DNA of 64,000 nucleotides. It comes from Babesia bovis T2Bo (Eukaryota; Apicomplexa; Aconoidasida; Piroplasmida; Babesiidae). Shown here piece by piece: positions 1 to 11,542 of this stretch. A program made the position numbers and the translations under genes. Below the pieces are notes generated by a model. The model had not been told where the DNA came from, did no database searches, and saw nothing but the letters and a program-made list of their open reading frames with translations. The DNA is taken from the NCBI RefSeq assembly GCF_000165395.2, contig NC_010575.1, positions 2,527,001 through 2,591,000 on the forward strand, read 5' to 3'. How positions within the stretch are numbered: the stretch's first letter is position 1; the number at the start of each line of letters is the position of its first letter.

Positions 1-3000
1 GATAAAACGCCAGTCATCAGGCTTGCGCAACTCTTGGTTGATTTTGTCCAAAAAGTAACCTTCAATGGGTACCGGGTTGATATGTGTTCTGCGCACGACG
101 ACGTCGTCATCTTGATCGTCGTTGCCATCTGCATCGGCGCCGACCTCATCAACTTCCACGACACCACCATCACATCGAGCTCCTTCTACACAAGGTGCGC
201 AAATGCCACCAGCCAGGTAGTAGTAACCACGTTGGCAGTAGCATTGTGCTGGGCTGTGCGCACCAGCTTTGCTAGTCGCATTCTGAGTACACAAACCATT
301 GCAACTGGAGTCTATTACCGTACTCTTATAGGATCCTGGAGCGCAAGGTACACAAACCTTTTCATGAGTGTTATCGTTCATCTTCGCCAAAGCGTATCCT
401 TTACCGCATTGACAGTTACTAACACTAAAGGCTGTCTCTACACCAGGTAAAATTTTCGTGTATGGTGGGCATTGCACCGGATCTTTGTTGAGATATATAC
501 CTTTACCCGTAACGGGATCACGCCCCGATAAGTATCCACCAGGGCAATACTTATCTGCAAAACCACACGGTTTACATGTACCGTCCAAGTAGTACCCCGG
601 GGCACAAATGCATTGATCTTTGGATGTAGCACCAAGTTCACCGTATGTCAACGAATTCTTGTCACATTCGCTACAGCTTTCGTTGGATACATGCGATTTG
701 TATGTGTTCTCTGGGCATTGGACACAGCCGCTGAGCCCATCTTGACGCATATAATAACCAGGTTTGCATAGGCATTCGCTGGGACTCGATGCGCCAGGCT
801 CGGTAGTAATTGAATTCTCATCGGCGCAGACAGTTGGAGGCATATGATCACCGTTCGGAAGGCGCCCACCTAGACAAAACTTACCAACTGGGCATATGAC
901 GCATTTCCAATGAGCTTCGTCAAAGAACATACCCTTATGACAAACACATTCGTTAGCAGATGTGGCGCCAGGGCTTAAAGTATAGGACCCATTAGGGCAC
1001 TGGGTTGGTCCGACATTTCCTACAACATCCTTGTAAGTGTTTTTCGGTACCGCTTCACATTTTACTATACCATTTCTAGTACGGGCCATATAACCCTTGT
1101 CACAGAGACAGTGGTGGGCATGAGTATTGTCCTCATATGGCGCTAGAGTCACTGAATTCTTGTCACACTTTATCCTTTTACCACTGTACAACTTCAGAGA
1201 AGGGTCAATTGGATCTGATCCAACACAAATGTGGTTTGGAGGGCACACTTCACATGGGTTCGTAAAATCATTAGTCTCGTAGTATCCAGGACCACACCTA
1301 TTACAGTTTTTAGCGTTGCTGTTACCACTTGTCAGGCTGTAGGTGTTATTAGGGCACCTAGTACACGGATCAGAGCTTGGTATTGCCTTGTACATATTAT
1401 TGGGACATGGTACACAAACCCATTTGTGGTAATCCCGTATGTTATGCGTAGCTTTTATTCGTTGGCCGATTTCATACTCGAAAGTACCTCTAGTAGAAAC
1501 GTTTATTGGCCTGGCTGGTTCATAACCTGCGGAACATACACAGTCATCTATGCTCACCGCTGCCTGATTCAGCGTAGTTGTGTAAACCGGGCATTTCCTT
1601 TGCCTCGACTTATAACCTCCCACGCAATAGTATCCTTCTTCACAAGGTTTGCAGCCACCTCGTTCACCCTCTCCACCACGGTTGTAATAGAACCCGGGAA
1701 AGCACCGACAGAACATATCTGCTTGTGATAGGCTCGCTGGATTTGTTGAGAAGGCATTTTGACCACATGTTCCCGCGCATTGGCCGAAACCTAGCGCAGA
1801 TTTGTAGCTAGAGACGCCACACGGCTCACATTTCTTAGGCCCAGGTCCCTCGATCTTGGCTGAATAACCGGCTATGCAAGTACATTCGTCAACCGATTTT
1901 GCCCCTAGACCCATGGTAGTTTGGTTGGCAGGGCACGGCGTGCATTTAAGCACCAGGTCCGCATTGTTTAATATCATTTCATGCGAATTGTAAGTTCCGA
2001 AAGTACACAGCTGGCACGTGGATCCGTCGTGGTACATACCATCTGGACAACCAACGTTGACCTGTACCGTGGTGCGTGACATCAGCCACATGTTACGGAA
2101 TACGATATCATATTCATCTCGCAACAAGATAGAAGAGTGGATGCTCAATAGTCCGTTTTTATCCACGGCTAAGTTAGTATCGACAAGTTCAGCATTTACC
2201 TTTGCTTTGGGGACTACAGTATATGTATCCCCTGATTTAGCAGTGAATCCATAATCAAATATAGGTTGTACTTCATACTTTCGTCCAATAAGCATCCATT
2301 CTGGTACATCATAATTCAATACTGGTAACTTAACAAGCTCTCCAAGTGTCATCCACGTATAACGCCAAGTTGTTGAATCCTTCTCCATAGCTTTTTCAAA
2401 TACTTGGTCAACATCCAACCTAGTGTCGACGAGTGCCTTCGATGGTGATTGCGACAACACCATGATGGTGGAGAGGTTATCATTGAATGATATTGGCACT
2501 ATGAAGCGCATCAAGTAACCATTACCTGCAGGTAGCAAAGTAGACATAAACTCCAAGGATTTATTGCCGACAGTTCTAAGCAATATACCATGTTCACCGC
2601 TTTCGTATATTACGAATACCATAGCCTCCTTATCGTGTGGTACGGCAAAGAGTGACACAGGGCTGCCAGCAATCGGATCCACATGAAGATTGGCTTCATC
2701 AGAGTCATACCGGTCTACTATTGTCATCTGATTTGCACTTGTCACCTTCATCCATAGGATTGAATTTAATAGTGGCATCGCCAAAAAGCAATTGTGTTCT
2801 ACATTTGTCTTATCAGTTGGAACACACGTGATCCTTCCCGGGCCTGGTATTTTGTTGCTTGCGTTATTACATATGCTTGTTATCTTCACCAATTCCTCGT
2901 TATACAAGTAAATGCACATGTCTGCATTGTCTACGAGTACAAGTGAGCATCTGTTATTATACTGTATAATATCCATATATTTCACATCATTGAATGGTCC

Positions 3001-5505
3001 TGCTTCCTTGCGTTCCGTATTGTATTGCAGAGGGTCGAAGATATCACTGAAAGGTATTCGATGTAACCTACTATCCGATAGTAATATGTACGCATAGAGT
3101 GTTCCATTATTCATTCCCAAACGCAGGGCTCGTGGTTTATCAAAACTGAATGTCCGTGCAGGGAAGGGTGTTGGGTCATCATCTATAAGCAACCATAAGC
3201 TAACTTTGTTCAAACTAGTGGAGGTTCTGAACTGCATTGTTATTCTTTCGGCCCCGTCAATAATGCTGTAGTAATATTCCAGGTTATCTGCACATGTAGA
3301 AATGAATGCGCATCCAGCTTCCTTCATTTTTAATAGTTTTAACAAAGCAATCATTTCGTCAGAGTTCTTCGTAATTGTGTAGTTATATAGATCATCTACA
3401 GGGCCTTTGATGTCAAATGGAGTGTCATATATGAAACTGTCATTTTCATCAGCGAAATTCTGTACCATGGCATTTCCGATTTTATATCTACCAGACTTGT
3501 CTTTGTAAGATACGCATATGGCATATGAAGGCAATATTTTATTCTTTTTAAACTTGAATTCTAATTTCTTTGCCACCCATCGTGTGATATTATCATTGGA
3601 CATGTACATATAGTATGGGTGTATGCCTCCTGCCCAGTGTCCGATAACTTCGGCAGTACAATTATTTTCCGAATCGACCAACACAATTGACTTCACGTCA
3701 AGCAAACGTTTATTTATGTGCTCAAATACTAATGAGCTACCTACGTACTCTCCGGAGATCTTTTTGTATATGACTGCGCTTGCATTGTCCTTTATACCGT
3801 TGACAGCATAGGCTGAAGTGTGGTCCGTAACTTCTCCATTAAACAAGAAAATTAGGCATACTCTATATATACCCGGTTTCGTGAAATTTATATCTATATT
3901 TTCGTCTTCATTTTGTTTCACCACAGTTATGTAGTTGCTTAAGTTCGGGCTTCGTTTAACCGACGGTATGTACCAATCTACTGACATCATATCTAACAGT
4001 GATTCACAACTCGGAGCTCCTGATGCCATGTCTAGAACTAACGCCACACGGTTTAATCCTTGTATGTTCTCACGCTTTCCCACCGATACGTTCGCGATCG
4101 GCGGCTTCCATTTTGGTCTTATTACCACCTCTCCTAATAAAGAGGTATATTCTGAGTAGTCATAGCACCGTTTTCCTTCAATTTCACCGTCTTGATTGAA
4201 ACACGCACATATGTTATATTTGCCTACTGCTTTCGTGGTGTTGAACGGTCCCACGTGGAAGAATCTACGATTGCCACGGGTGACTTCGTCCAAGACAGCC
4301 ACACCATGTTCTAACATATCCTCCATATAGAACAATCCACGTTCCAAAGATTTCTTGCTTCCACATTTCAGTTTTTCGGGTCCCAAATACAGTGCAAATA
4401 CAGACGAAAAGGAATAGTGCTCTACCGTGATATACAGATTTGTTCCCTGATCCAGGTAGAAGCGTTGTTGGACAATAGGTCTACAGAAAGGTCCCGCCGT
4501 TGTGTAATCACATAGTCTTTCTAAATATTTTGAGCAGAATGTCGTGTTAATGGTGATATTGTGTCTCTCTCTTAATATATCCCATGTGCTACAAAATCGT
4601 AATGGATTCTCACGTATTTCGTCCTCAAGCAGATCATCTAAGAAGTCCTCTTCTTCTTCATCGGTACCTTGTGTCATTGGCATTAAGCTTGGTATATTCC
4701 TACTCGTGACATCCATGGAGTGATCCTTCATCAACTCCAATTCGTTCTGTAGAGAGCTTTCCATATTATGTCCAAAATCCGTACCCGACGTCCACAATCC
4801 TTTAAGATGTGTCAATCGGTATGAACGGCTTTTTTCAGCACATAACTCTGGTTTCCATCCTGAGTTACGGTATATGTTGGAGCCTAATATACAAATAGGA
4901 TCCTTCAAGTATGCACTTATAACATCAGCGATCTTGACAGTATTTATATCTCTAACTGTTTTATCTTTGTACTTCTGCAATTCCTCTTCGGGAACTGTTG
5001 ACGCCACAAAATGGCCTGCCGAAAATTGCTCAATGATACGTGTCTTTTCTTCAGTTTTCGCGTAGAACGGGTAAACTTCGTTCGAAGATTTATCTGGCTT
5101 TTTATCCCTGAAGAAATTGTATTTTATATGCTTGTCCCTGAAGGTATAAGGAACGCCCGCCACCAAGCGCCTAACTGTGTCGGCATTCTCCTGCCTAACA
5201 ACAGCGTACGAAGCTATTTGTTGCGGCTTGTAACAGGCGCAAGAATCCGGTGTATTACAGAAATATTTCGCATCATGTCTTAGTGTACTAGAGCAATACG
5301 AATTCATGATTACATCCACTAATGTCTCTGGATATCTCGTATTAACTTTCTTCAAATTTCTTGGTGCAGACATTGGTGCAGGACAAGCCATATCAATGAA
5401 TCGGTTGAAACTCGACAATAAATCGAAATCACCTACAGCGTGTTGACTTAGTGGTAGTAACATCGGCAATGTACTAATAAAAAGACTATTTACCTTTAAC
5501 TCCAT
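1..5505 (-). CDS. Secreted cysteine-rich CRMP-like protein (partial, 3' end off the left edge)
   Basis: An open frame of 1835 codons runs from an ATG at 5505 off the window edge without a stop. The first ~1150 residues form a large extracellular-looking region with scattered cysteines and an acidic patch near residue 275. Residues ~1150-1790 are a tandem series of GCC2/GCC3 (ephrin-receptor-like) Cys-rich modules, recognisable by repeated CxxCPxxxY, GATSxxxCxCxxGY and CxPC signatures. This arrangement resembles apicomplexan cysteine-repeat modular proteins (CRMPs), which have such modules followed by C-terminal membrane spans; those would lie outside the window. A 63-nt upstream ORF (5590-5652) ending in a good donor encodes a strong signal peptide and may be exon 1. 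The ATG at 5505 also gives a moderately hydrophobic N-terminus, so the true start is uncertain. Class assignment rests on module type only. Confidence 0.72.
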   Translation of the reverse strand, partial: MELKVNSLFISTLPMLLPLSQHAVGDFDLLSSFNRFIDMACPAPMSAPRNLKKVNTRYPETLVDVIMNSYCSSTLRHDAKYFCNTPDSCACYKPQQIASYAVVRQENADTVRRLVAGVPYTFRDKHIKYNFFRDKKPDKSSNEVYPFYAKTEEKTRIIEQFSAGHFVASTVPEEELQKYKDKTVRDINTVKIADVISAYLKDPICILGSNIYRNSGWKPELCAEKSRSYRLTHLKGLWTSGTDFGHNMESSLQNELELMKDHSMDVTSRNIPSLMPMTQGTDEEEEDFLDDLLEDEIRENPLRFCSTWDILRERHNITINTTFCSKYLERLCDYTTAGPFCRPIVQQRFYLDQGTNLYITVEHYSFSSVFALYLGPEKLKCGSKKSLERGLFYMEDMLEHGVAVLDEVTRGNRRFFHVGPFNTTKAVGKYNICACFNQDGEIEGKRCYDYSEYTSLLGEVVIRPKWKPPIANVSVGKRENIQGLNRVALVLDMASGAPSCESLLDMMSVDWYIPSVKRSPNLSNYITVVKQNEDENIDINFTKPGIYRVCLIFLFNGEVTDHTSAYAVNGIKDNASAVIYKKISGEYVGSSLVFEHINKRLLDVKSIVLVDSENNCTAEVIGHWAGGIHPYYMYMSNDNITRWVAKKLEFKFKKNKILPSYAICVSYKDKSGRYKIGNAMVQNFADENDSFIYDTPFDIKGPVDDLYNYTITKNSDEMIALLKLLKMKEAGCAFISTCADNLEYYYSIIDGAERITMQFRTSTSLNKVSLWLLIDDDPTPFPARTFSFDKPRALRLGMNNGTLYAYILLSDSRLHRIPFSDIFDPLQYNTERKEAGPFNDVKYMDIIQYNNRCSLVLVDNADMCIYLYNEELVKITSICNNASNKIPGPGRITCVPTDKTNVEHNCFLAMPLLNSILWMKVTSANQMTIVDRYDSDEANLHVDPIAGSPVSLFAVPHDKEAMVFVIYESGEHGILLRTVGNKSLEFMSTLLPAGNGYLMRFIVPISFNDNLSTIMVLSQSPSKALVDTRLDVDQVFEKAMEKDSTTWRYTWMTLGELVKLPVLNYDVPEWMLIGRKYEVQPIFDYGFTAKSGDTYTVVPKAKVNAELVDTNLAVDKNGLLSIHSSILLRDEYDIVFRNMWLMSRTTVQVNVGCPDGMYHDGSTCQLCTFGTYNSHEMILNNADLVLKCTPCPANQTTMGLGAKSVDECTCIAGYSAKIEGPGPKKCEPCGVSSYKSALGFGQCAGTCGQNAFSTNPASLSQADMFCRCFPGFYYNRGGEGERGGCKPCEEGYYCVGGYKSRQRKCPVYTTTLNQAAVSIDDCVCSAGYEPARPINVSTRGTFEYEIGQRIKATHNIRDYHKWVCVPCPNNMYKAIPSSDPCTRCPNNTYSLTSGNSNAKNCNRCGPGYYETNDFTNPCEVCPPNHICVGSDPIDPSLKLYSGKRIKCDKNSVTLAPYEDNTHAHHCLCDKGYMARTRNGIVKCEAVPKNTYKDVVGNVGPTQCPNGSYTLSPGATSANECVCHKGMFFDEAHWKCVICPVGKFCLGGRLPNGDHMPPTVCADENSITTEPGASSPSECLCKPGYYMRQDGLSGCVQCPENTYKSHVSNESCSECDKNSLTYGELGATSKDQCICAPGYYLDGTCKPCGFADKYCPGGYLSGRDPVTGKGIYLNKDPVQCPPYTKILPGVETAFSVSNCQCGKGYALAKMNDNTHEKVCVPCAPGSYKSTVIDSSCNGLCTQNATSKAGAHSPAQCYCQRGYYYLAGGICAPCVEGARCDGGVVEVDEVGADADGNDDQDDDVVVRRTHINPVPIEGYFLDKINQELRKPDDWRFI

Positions 5506-5652
5506 GACGATTCTGCAAATATATGAATAGATGCAATAAAGGAAGAGTGTGCTATGCCATTAACCCTGGTCTATTAGGAGTCAACATACCTCACTGAAGC
5601 AGGCTGCACATAGCAGCGCTACGCGAATGAGTAAGTGGAAGAAGTTCAACAT

Positions 5653-6428
5653 CGTTGATAACGTCTCCAAGACATTAACACGGTGATGTTCTCCTATGTG
5701 TTTAGATCACTACTTGTATACCATCATATTAAGTAGATATGTAGCCATTTCCAGCAACACTGTTGCATGAAAGAGTTATAATAAAGTAACTACTTGCGAT
5801 AGTATAAGATACAATAGCTTAGAAGCAACAGTTTACAAAGCTGCCAGCTACACTTCAGCGTTATTCTAATCTAATAAAAAGATTCAATTTCTCCTGATCA
5901 TAATGCAAAACGTTTATATCCTTCGTTATCAGCCTGACCTCATAACGTCCCCTAATACACACATACCATGCCATTGTCTACACATTGCTGATATTTTTTA
6001 CGATATACAGTTTACTTTGTATATTTCATTGTTCTATCATTTGTAGTATATACATCATAAATCATGTGCAAATTTTGCTTTGGAATATCTTCTTTGTGGA
6101 TAACGTCATAGAAGTCATACACACAAGCGAACTAAAAATAGATACACCTAAAACATAGGATTCATGATATTGTATCTTGCGCACAATGCGTATTTTTGGC
6201 ATTAAACTCTTATTCCATTTTATCTAGGTATTTGTGTCTTACCCTGACATGACTTCGCACATAATCATTACCGTCTACACAATGTTTTAATCATTATTTT
6301 TATATATTGATATTACATGTATTTCAGTGATAAGTCTAATAGATTGTGTTACTATATGGTATCTATGTCCTCTTGAGGCGCGTATATGATGCCTAGTTTC
6401 ATTATCGCACTAAATAGTCTCGTTTATC
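5653..6428. other. Divergent intergenic region between CRMP-like gene and GUF1
   Basis: About 0.78 kb of AT-rich sequence separates two divergently transcribed genes, so it should hold both promoters. No convincing coding frame, RNA gene or repeat was seen. Confidence 0.5.
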
Positions 6429-8793
6429 ATGGTTTGCCATCGTTATCTGTTAGGATTAGGTGCTTCTACGCTTTGTTTACGTAGATTAGCTCAATATCCT
6501 TCCACGGAGTACCATGGTATAGCTTCACGCCATCGCAGCCCTGGTTATTATGCCTATATTTTGGGCAATTTTAACATAAGCAATGAGGAACAACTTTTTT
6601 CTTCTGTACATTCACTCGCTAACAATGATTCAGATGTTTTACCGGTGGAAGACAATGGTACTACTAATTTGACAGGTACTGGTGAAGCAACATCTGAAAC
6701 TGGCAAAGAAGAAGAAGTTGTGAACGAGCCTTATAATGGCAATCGCATGAGGAACTTCTGTATTATTGCCCACGTCGATCACGGGAAGTCAACTCTTGCC
6801 GACCGTTTTCTTGAACTTACTAAAGCTGGTATGTAGCTCACTGTGTATTAGTCACTTGGTTTTTAGTTGAACCTCACGAGATCCAGGGGCAGTATTTGGA
6901 TAATATGGAGCTTGAGCGTGAGCGTGGCATAACTATTAAGCTTCAGAGTGCTTTGATTAAATACACCTATCCTAAGGATGGCCAAGTATACAGTTTGAAT
7001 TTGATTGACACTCCTGGGTATGTATTTGATGCTGTTTTCAATTTATCTACAGCCATATTGATTTTAATCATGAAGCTCGTCGTTCCATAGCTGCCTGTGA
7101 GGGTGCCATTTTGGTTGTCGATGGTACTAAGGGCATTCAGGCTCAGACTGTTACCACATCTATGATTGCTATAGAGGCTGGTTTAAAGCTGATACCTGTG
7201 GTGAACAAGATTGATGTACCATTTTGTGACTATGAGTCGACCGTAGCTGATTTGACCTCACTATTTGACTTTAGTGAGGATGAGATATTAATGGCATCAG
7301 CAAAGGAGGGTTTCGGTATAAATGAAATTCTTGATGCTGTGGTCGAGCGCATCCCACCCCCAAAGATTAACCTAGATCGCCCTTTTAGGGCACTTGTTTT
7401 CGACAGTCAATACGACCCTCACCGCGGTGTTGTTAGTTACGTTCGGGTATGTTGCATATTTGGTTATTACATATCACAGGTATCTGATGGCATAATTAAG
7501 AAGCTAGACGATGTGGTATTTCTGGGTCATAATTTGGAATCCCGTATTACTGCAGTGGGTGTCATGATGCCGGAGTTACGTGAACGTGATGTGTTAAGGT
7601 TGGTCTATTTTTTGTTGACTCATGTTTCCACAGATCTGGCGAGGTCGGTTGGCTGTGCAGCAACACTAAGGACCCTAGCAAGGTTGCTGTGGGTGACACC
7701 GTTGCTTTGAAGTCGGCGGTCAAGGACAATAACGTTGAACCCTTAGTCGCTTTTGCTCCTGCCAAGCCATCTGTATTCGCTGGATTATATCCTTGTGACG
7801 GTTCAGATTACATGCGTTTAAGCGTGGCACTTGAGAAGTTGAAGCTTAATGACCATTCAATTGTATTTGAACCCAGTGAATCCAGTATCGCCGGTCACGG
7901 GTTCAAGTGTGGTTTCAACGGTCTATTGCATTTGGACGTGACGGTACAACGTCTACAGCGTGAATTTGATGTAGGTGTAATTGTGACATCTCCATCTGTA
8001 CCTTACAAATGCATCCTTAAAAATGGCAAGGAAATAACCGTCAGCGATGCCGCTCACTGGCCTGAAGAGGGTATGGTAAAGGTATCTATGGAGCCTTGGA
8101 CGAATGTAACGGTTCGTATACCTGGGGAGTATGTTACGATAGTTTACATTTCATGTTAATACAGTTGCCATAAAAAGGTCAGTAACCTTTTGACTCAGAT
8201 GCGTGGTGAATTTCAGAAGAAATCTGAATTTGCCGGTGGCAAGTCGTTGGTTCTTGAGTACAAAGTTCCCATGATTGAAATCATTTCAACATTTTTTGAT
8301 AACCTCAAGTCAATGACTAATGGTTTCGGTTCATTTGACTATGAAGGTACGGAATACCGTGAGATTGACCTTTGCAAGTTGCGCGTATTGATAAATGGTG
8401 AGGAGGCTGGCGGTTTATCAATGCTGGTTGCTCGTGATAATGCTTACAAATCAGGTATGCTGGTTTTAGTACTGGTCTATGTAGTGCAGGCCGCCTTTTG
8501 GTGGAAACTCTACGTGAGGTGATACCTCCTAAGCAATTTAAGATAAATTTGCAAGCTGCCATTGGCAAGCGTGTGATTGCTGCTTTGAGTATTCCTGCTT
8601 TGCGTAAGAATGTAACGGAGCGTTGCAGCGGCGGTGACCCTAGTCGTAAACGTAAACTTCTTGAGAACCAAGCGAAGGTTGGTGTCTAGGAATCCAGTTG
8701 CATTATTTACAGGGTAAGAAGTACATGGCCGAGATTGGTAACGTTTCAATCCCATTCGATGCTTACAAGGCTGTTCATAAGGCATTGCGTTAA
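6429..8793 (+). CDS. GUF1: Translation factor GUF1/LepA (EF4), organellar GTPase, 8 exons
   Basis: Predicted exons: 6429-6828, 6867-7017, 7053-7446, 7480-7598, 7634-8128, 8165-8454, 8490-8677, 8713-8793, giving 705 residues. The seven introns are 33-38 nt long. A ~110-residue N-terminal extension looks like an organelle presequence. It is followed by the GTPase domain with G1 AHVDHGKST near residue 115, the GITI switch region, G3 DTPG near 182 and G4 NKID near 235. The LepA-specific C-terminal domain is present, with the lysine/arginine-rich tail that ends near GKKYMAEIG. The family acts on ribosomes as a ribosome-dependent GTPase and in eukaryotes serves mitochondria (and plastids). Sequence alone does not decide between mitochondrion and apicoplast. 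Frame and family alignment are continuous across all joins. Confidence 0.93.
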
Positions 8794-9303
8794 CCGTAGC
8801 TAGCGTATCGCGGTATATACTAGATTTTAAGTCCCTCTGGGTCTAATGTAGAGTTACATTTTATATTGGTGCTTGTAATTCAGTTTAGTTTATTACTGAC
8901 CGCTTTAGGGTTAAGGTGTGATACAACTCTACACATTAGGTCCATTATATAGCCTCCAATTAATTCACTATTGCTTGGTGTACAGTTTATTCTGGAACAC
9001 TATATTTAAAATAAGTAACTAAATGTGTTGATGTCGTATCAATACTTTTCGTAATGCTTCTGATGGGGAGGTGACCCTCATTTTGGGTTGAGTGGCCTGG
9101 ATTCTATAGGTATATCTCGGTTATAATCATTTATGTAGGCGTTTACCTAGCTGATTTGCTAGTTTAACGGTGATAGTTTCCTATAATCCTTCTCTGTGGT
9201 TTCCATTCGTCAGTTGATTATTTCCATAATCGCACATTTTCTTCTTGGAGTATAAGTGGTTGTAGTTTGACTTATACTTTGGTGTTGAGCACACCTCTTT
9301 GAA
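8794..9303. other. Intergenic region GUF1-Tom40
   Basis: 510 bp of T-rich sequence between two co-directional genes. It must contain the GUF1 3' end and the Tom40 promoter. No gene or clear structural element was seen. Confidence 0.5.
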
Positions 9304-10512
9304 ATGTCTTTCTTCCGGGTTTTTGGAAGCCGTTGTGGCGCATTGTTGCCACGGGTTAGTTCAGACGACTCTGTTGTTGGTGTTCAAGGTGATATTGTTC
9401 AGCCCACATCTGTTGGTCGTTCTACCGGTTACTTACAATCTCTGAATCTTCGTTGTTCATCTGCTTTGGTGTCATGGCGTAAGAGGGTTCCTGATGGCAA
9501 ACCACTTTTATCTGCATTGTTACCAACTCAGTTGGTATTATTTAGCCCTGCTCATTGTGATGAGCAGCCTGTGATGCCTGAAGCGCCTCCTAAGGCTCCC
9601 CAGCCTCCATCTCCCTATGAATTGCTTGTGTTTGAGAATTTAACCCGTGAGTTCAAGAATGTGATTACTCAGGACAATTATGATGGATTTCGTCTTGAGG
9701 CAGATCGTCAATTGACTAACAATTTGCAATTGAGTCACTCTTTGTACTTGGGTACTGTGATGAGTGAGACTGGTTATTTATACCAGATTGGTACTAACTA
9801 TGCAAGTTCCGATGGTAATTGCCTTGCTATGGGCAAGATTGGTCTTGATGGTATGTTGACAGGTCGTGTATTTGCCAAATATGCTGACTGTGAGTTTAAG
9901 GTCAGCGGCAATTCGTTTTTGCGTTACGACACTCGTAACGCGTACGAGGCTGGTGTTGACTATTTTGGTAAAGGTTGGACTGCCTCATTGAAGGGTGCGT
10001 GGCAGGGTACTTGGATATTGAATGCTGCTTATACTCACCAACTGTTGCCCTGTTTGACCTTGGGTTCCGAGTTGACTTACATTGTTGCCAATGGTACTTC
10101 CATTGGTGCCATTGCAGCTCGTTACGTTCGCGGCGATCATGTATTCACTGGTCAGTGGAGCAAGCAGCCTAATTTCAAGGGCATGGACTACAATTTACAG
10201 GATACTGACACTTGTCGCTTGCAGTATGTTCGTCGTGTTAACGAGCGTCTATCTTTATGCACGGAGTTGGAGGTGACTCCTGCTACTAAGGAATCTGCTC
10301 TTCGTGTTGGTTGGGACTACTTATTCCGCCACGCTCGTGTACAGGGTAACATTGACACTGCCGGGCGTATATCTATGCAAGCTCAGGATTATTCTGGCTT
10401 CGGCATTAGCGGTTGCATTGACTACTGGAGCAACATATACCGCTTCGGTTTTATGATGCATTTACTTCCTCCCGTGCCCGAGCAGAAGCCTGAGGCTATG
10501 ACAGTAGTCTAA
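9304..10512 (+). CDS. TOM40: Mitochondrial import pore Tom40
   Basis: A single-exon frame of 402 residues starting at an ATG. The N-terminal ~110 residues are low in similarity and include a Pro-rich linker (PEAPPKAPQPPSP). After it comes the eukaryotic porin-3 core, starting with the typical Tom40 segment YELLVFENLTREFKNV and a GFRLEADRQL motif. The rest alternates short amphipathic strands with Gly, Tyr and Phe, as expected for a 19-stranded beta-barrel. Tom40 forms the general protein entry channel of the mitochondrial outer membrane. VDAC is the related alternative, but the N-terminal motif favours Tom40. Codons are strongly T-ended. Confidence 0.85.
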   Translation: MSFFRVFGSRCGALLPRVSSDDSVVGVQGDIVQPTSVGRSTGYLQSLNLRCSSALVSWRKRVPDGKPLLSALLPTQLVLFSPAHCDEQPVMPEAPPKAPQPPSPYELLVFENLTREFKNVITQDNYDGFRLEADRQLTNNLQLSHSLYLGTVMSETGYLYQIGTNYASSDGNCLAMGKIGLDGMLTGRVFAKYADCEFKVSGNSFLRYDTRNAYEAGVDYFGKGWTASLKGAWQGTWILNAAYTHQLLPCLTLGSELTYIVANGTSIGAIAARYVRGDHVFTGQWSKQPNFKGMDYNLQDTDTCRLQYVRRVNERLSLCTELEVTPATKESALRVGWDYLFRHARVQGNIDTAGRISMQAQDYSGFGISGCIDYWSNIYRFGFMMHLLPPVPEQKPEAMTVV

Positions 10513-10680
10513 TAAATTTGCGTTGTGACAAAGCGAGAAATCATTGCAAGTGGTGTTGTGGAGCTACATTAGCACCTTAGACTATCGGTGCCAACCTCGA
10601 AATCAGGTTGTTTCGGAGTACTGACTAGTATATATTCCGTTAAACTTGGGTATATAGTAACTCGTACTCTGTTAATGGTA

Positions 10681-11283
10681 TCAGTAATTAGCGATGGGTA
10701 GCATGTCTTTGAAGTGTTTATGTGTGCCTTTGCTGGGAGGCTTACTTCTAGTTTCCAGTGCTTGTAGAAGCGTGCCTTTTTTGAATAGTTCCATGATTTG
10801 GTCGTAGTCTAGTATAGGCATTGCGTTCTTGAATATAACGTTGCGTACGTTCTCCTTCCTATGGAATATATATTAACGGCTATACACCTACATGTGCGTG
10901 CAGAGGTAGCCCATAATCTCGGGGTGGGTCAAGAGGTCCACCGTATGTAAATCCACTATCTGGAGTGCTGTGAATATTTTTGCCAAGTTGCCTGCGCATA
11001 GTGACTTGGGATGGTCCATGGATCCTTCCATGAACAGTACCAGGCGATGTTTGTTTAACATATCGTCCATTGCAGCATCAACTTCCTTATTTCCTCCATA
11101 TGCAGCTTTTGCCCTGGTAACCAACTCCTTGTGATAAGTTGCATCTGTGACTTTGGCGCTGATAGTGGTAAAGCATCTAGTGTAGCATCCTAGGGAGCCG
11201 TAACATTGCGATGGCTTTGTTACAGCTCTTCGCAATGTTGACGCTGCACGTATGATTGTGCGTATATTACCCACTGTGTTCAT
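10681..11283 (-). CDS. Degenerate monothiol glutaredoxin-like protein, probably mitochondrial
   Basis: Two exons, 10892-11283 and 10681-10858, joined across a 33-nt intron give 189 residues from the ATG at 11283. The first ~45 residues are rich in Arg, Ser and Thr with no acidic residues, as in a mitochondrial presequence. Residues ~78-165 follow the Grx5-type monothiol glutaredoxin fold: LVLFMEGSMDHP, then the active-site region, then HPEIMGYL and a C-terminal MELFKKGTLLQALE. The canonical CGFS motif is replaced by C96-AGN, and the WPTxPQ cis-proline loop and the GG glutathione site are not recognisable. The family hands over Fe-S clusters in mitochondria. Loss of these residues makes a catalytic or cluster-binding role doubtful. 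The family call is fairly secure, the function is not. Confidence 0.62.
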
Positions 11284-11542
11284 ATTGCTCTTCGGTGTAT
11301 TAGACACTGGGTTTTGGATAGAAGCCACTGTTGATAGCAGCGGGTAATTCCGCGTCGCTTAAAGTTTCAGCGAATCGTGCAATTACGCAATGGTTAGTTA
11401 TATATCCACAGAATAGTACCTTGTGCTTCTTATGGATGTGACTCTGTTCACAGGATGGGGACGTCGGTCTATGGTCTGTTTATTAAACTTCGTTCTAGAT
11501 TATCGTATGTCTACACACGTCTGTATTTAGTTTAGTTCTATA

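Noticed and set aside
34..1728. + strand frames opposite the CRMP-like gene
   Set aside because: The minus strand is open without a stop for 5.5 kb with clear Cys modules, so the + frames are shadows.
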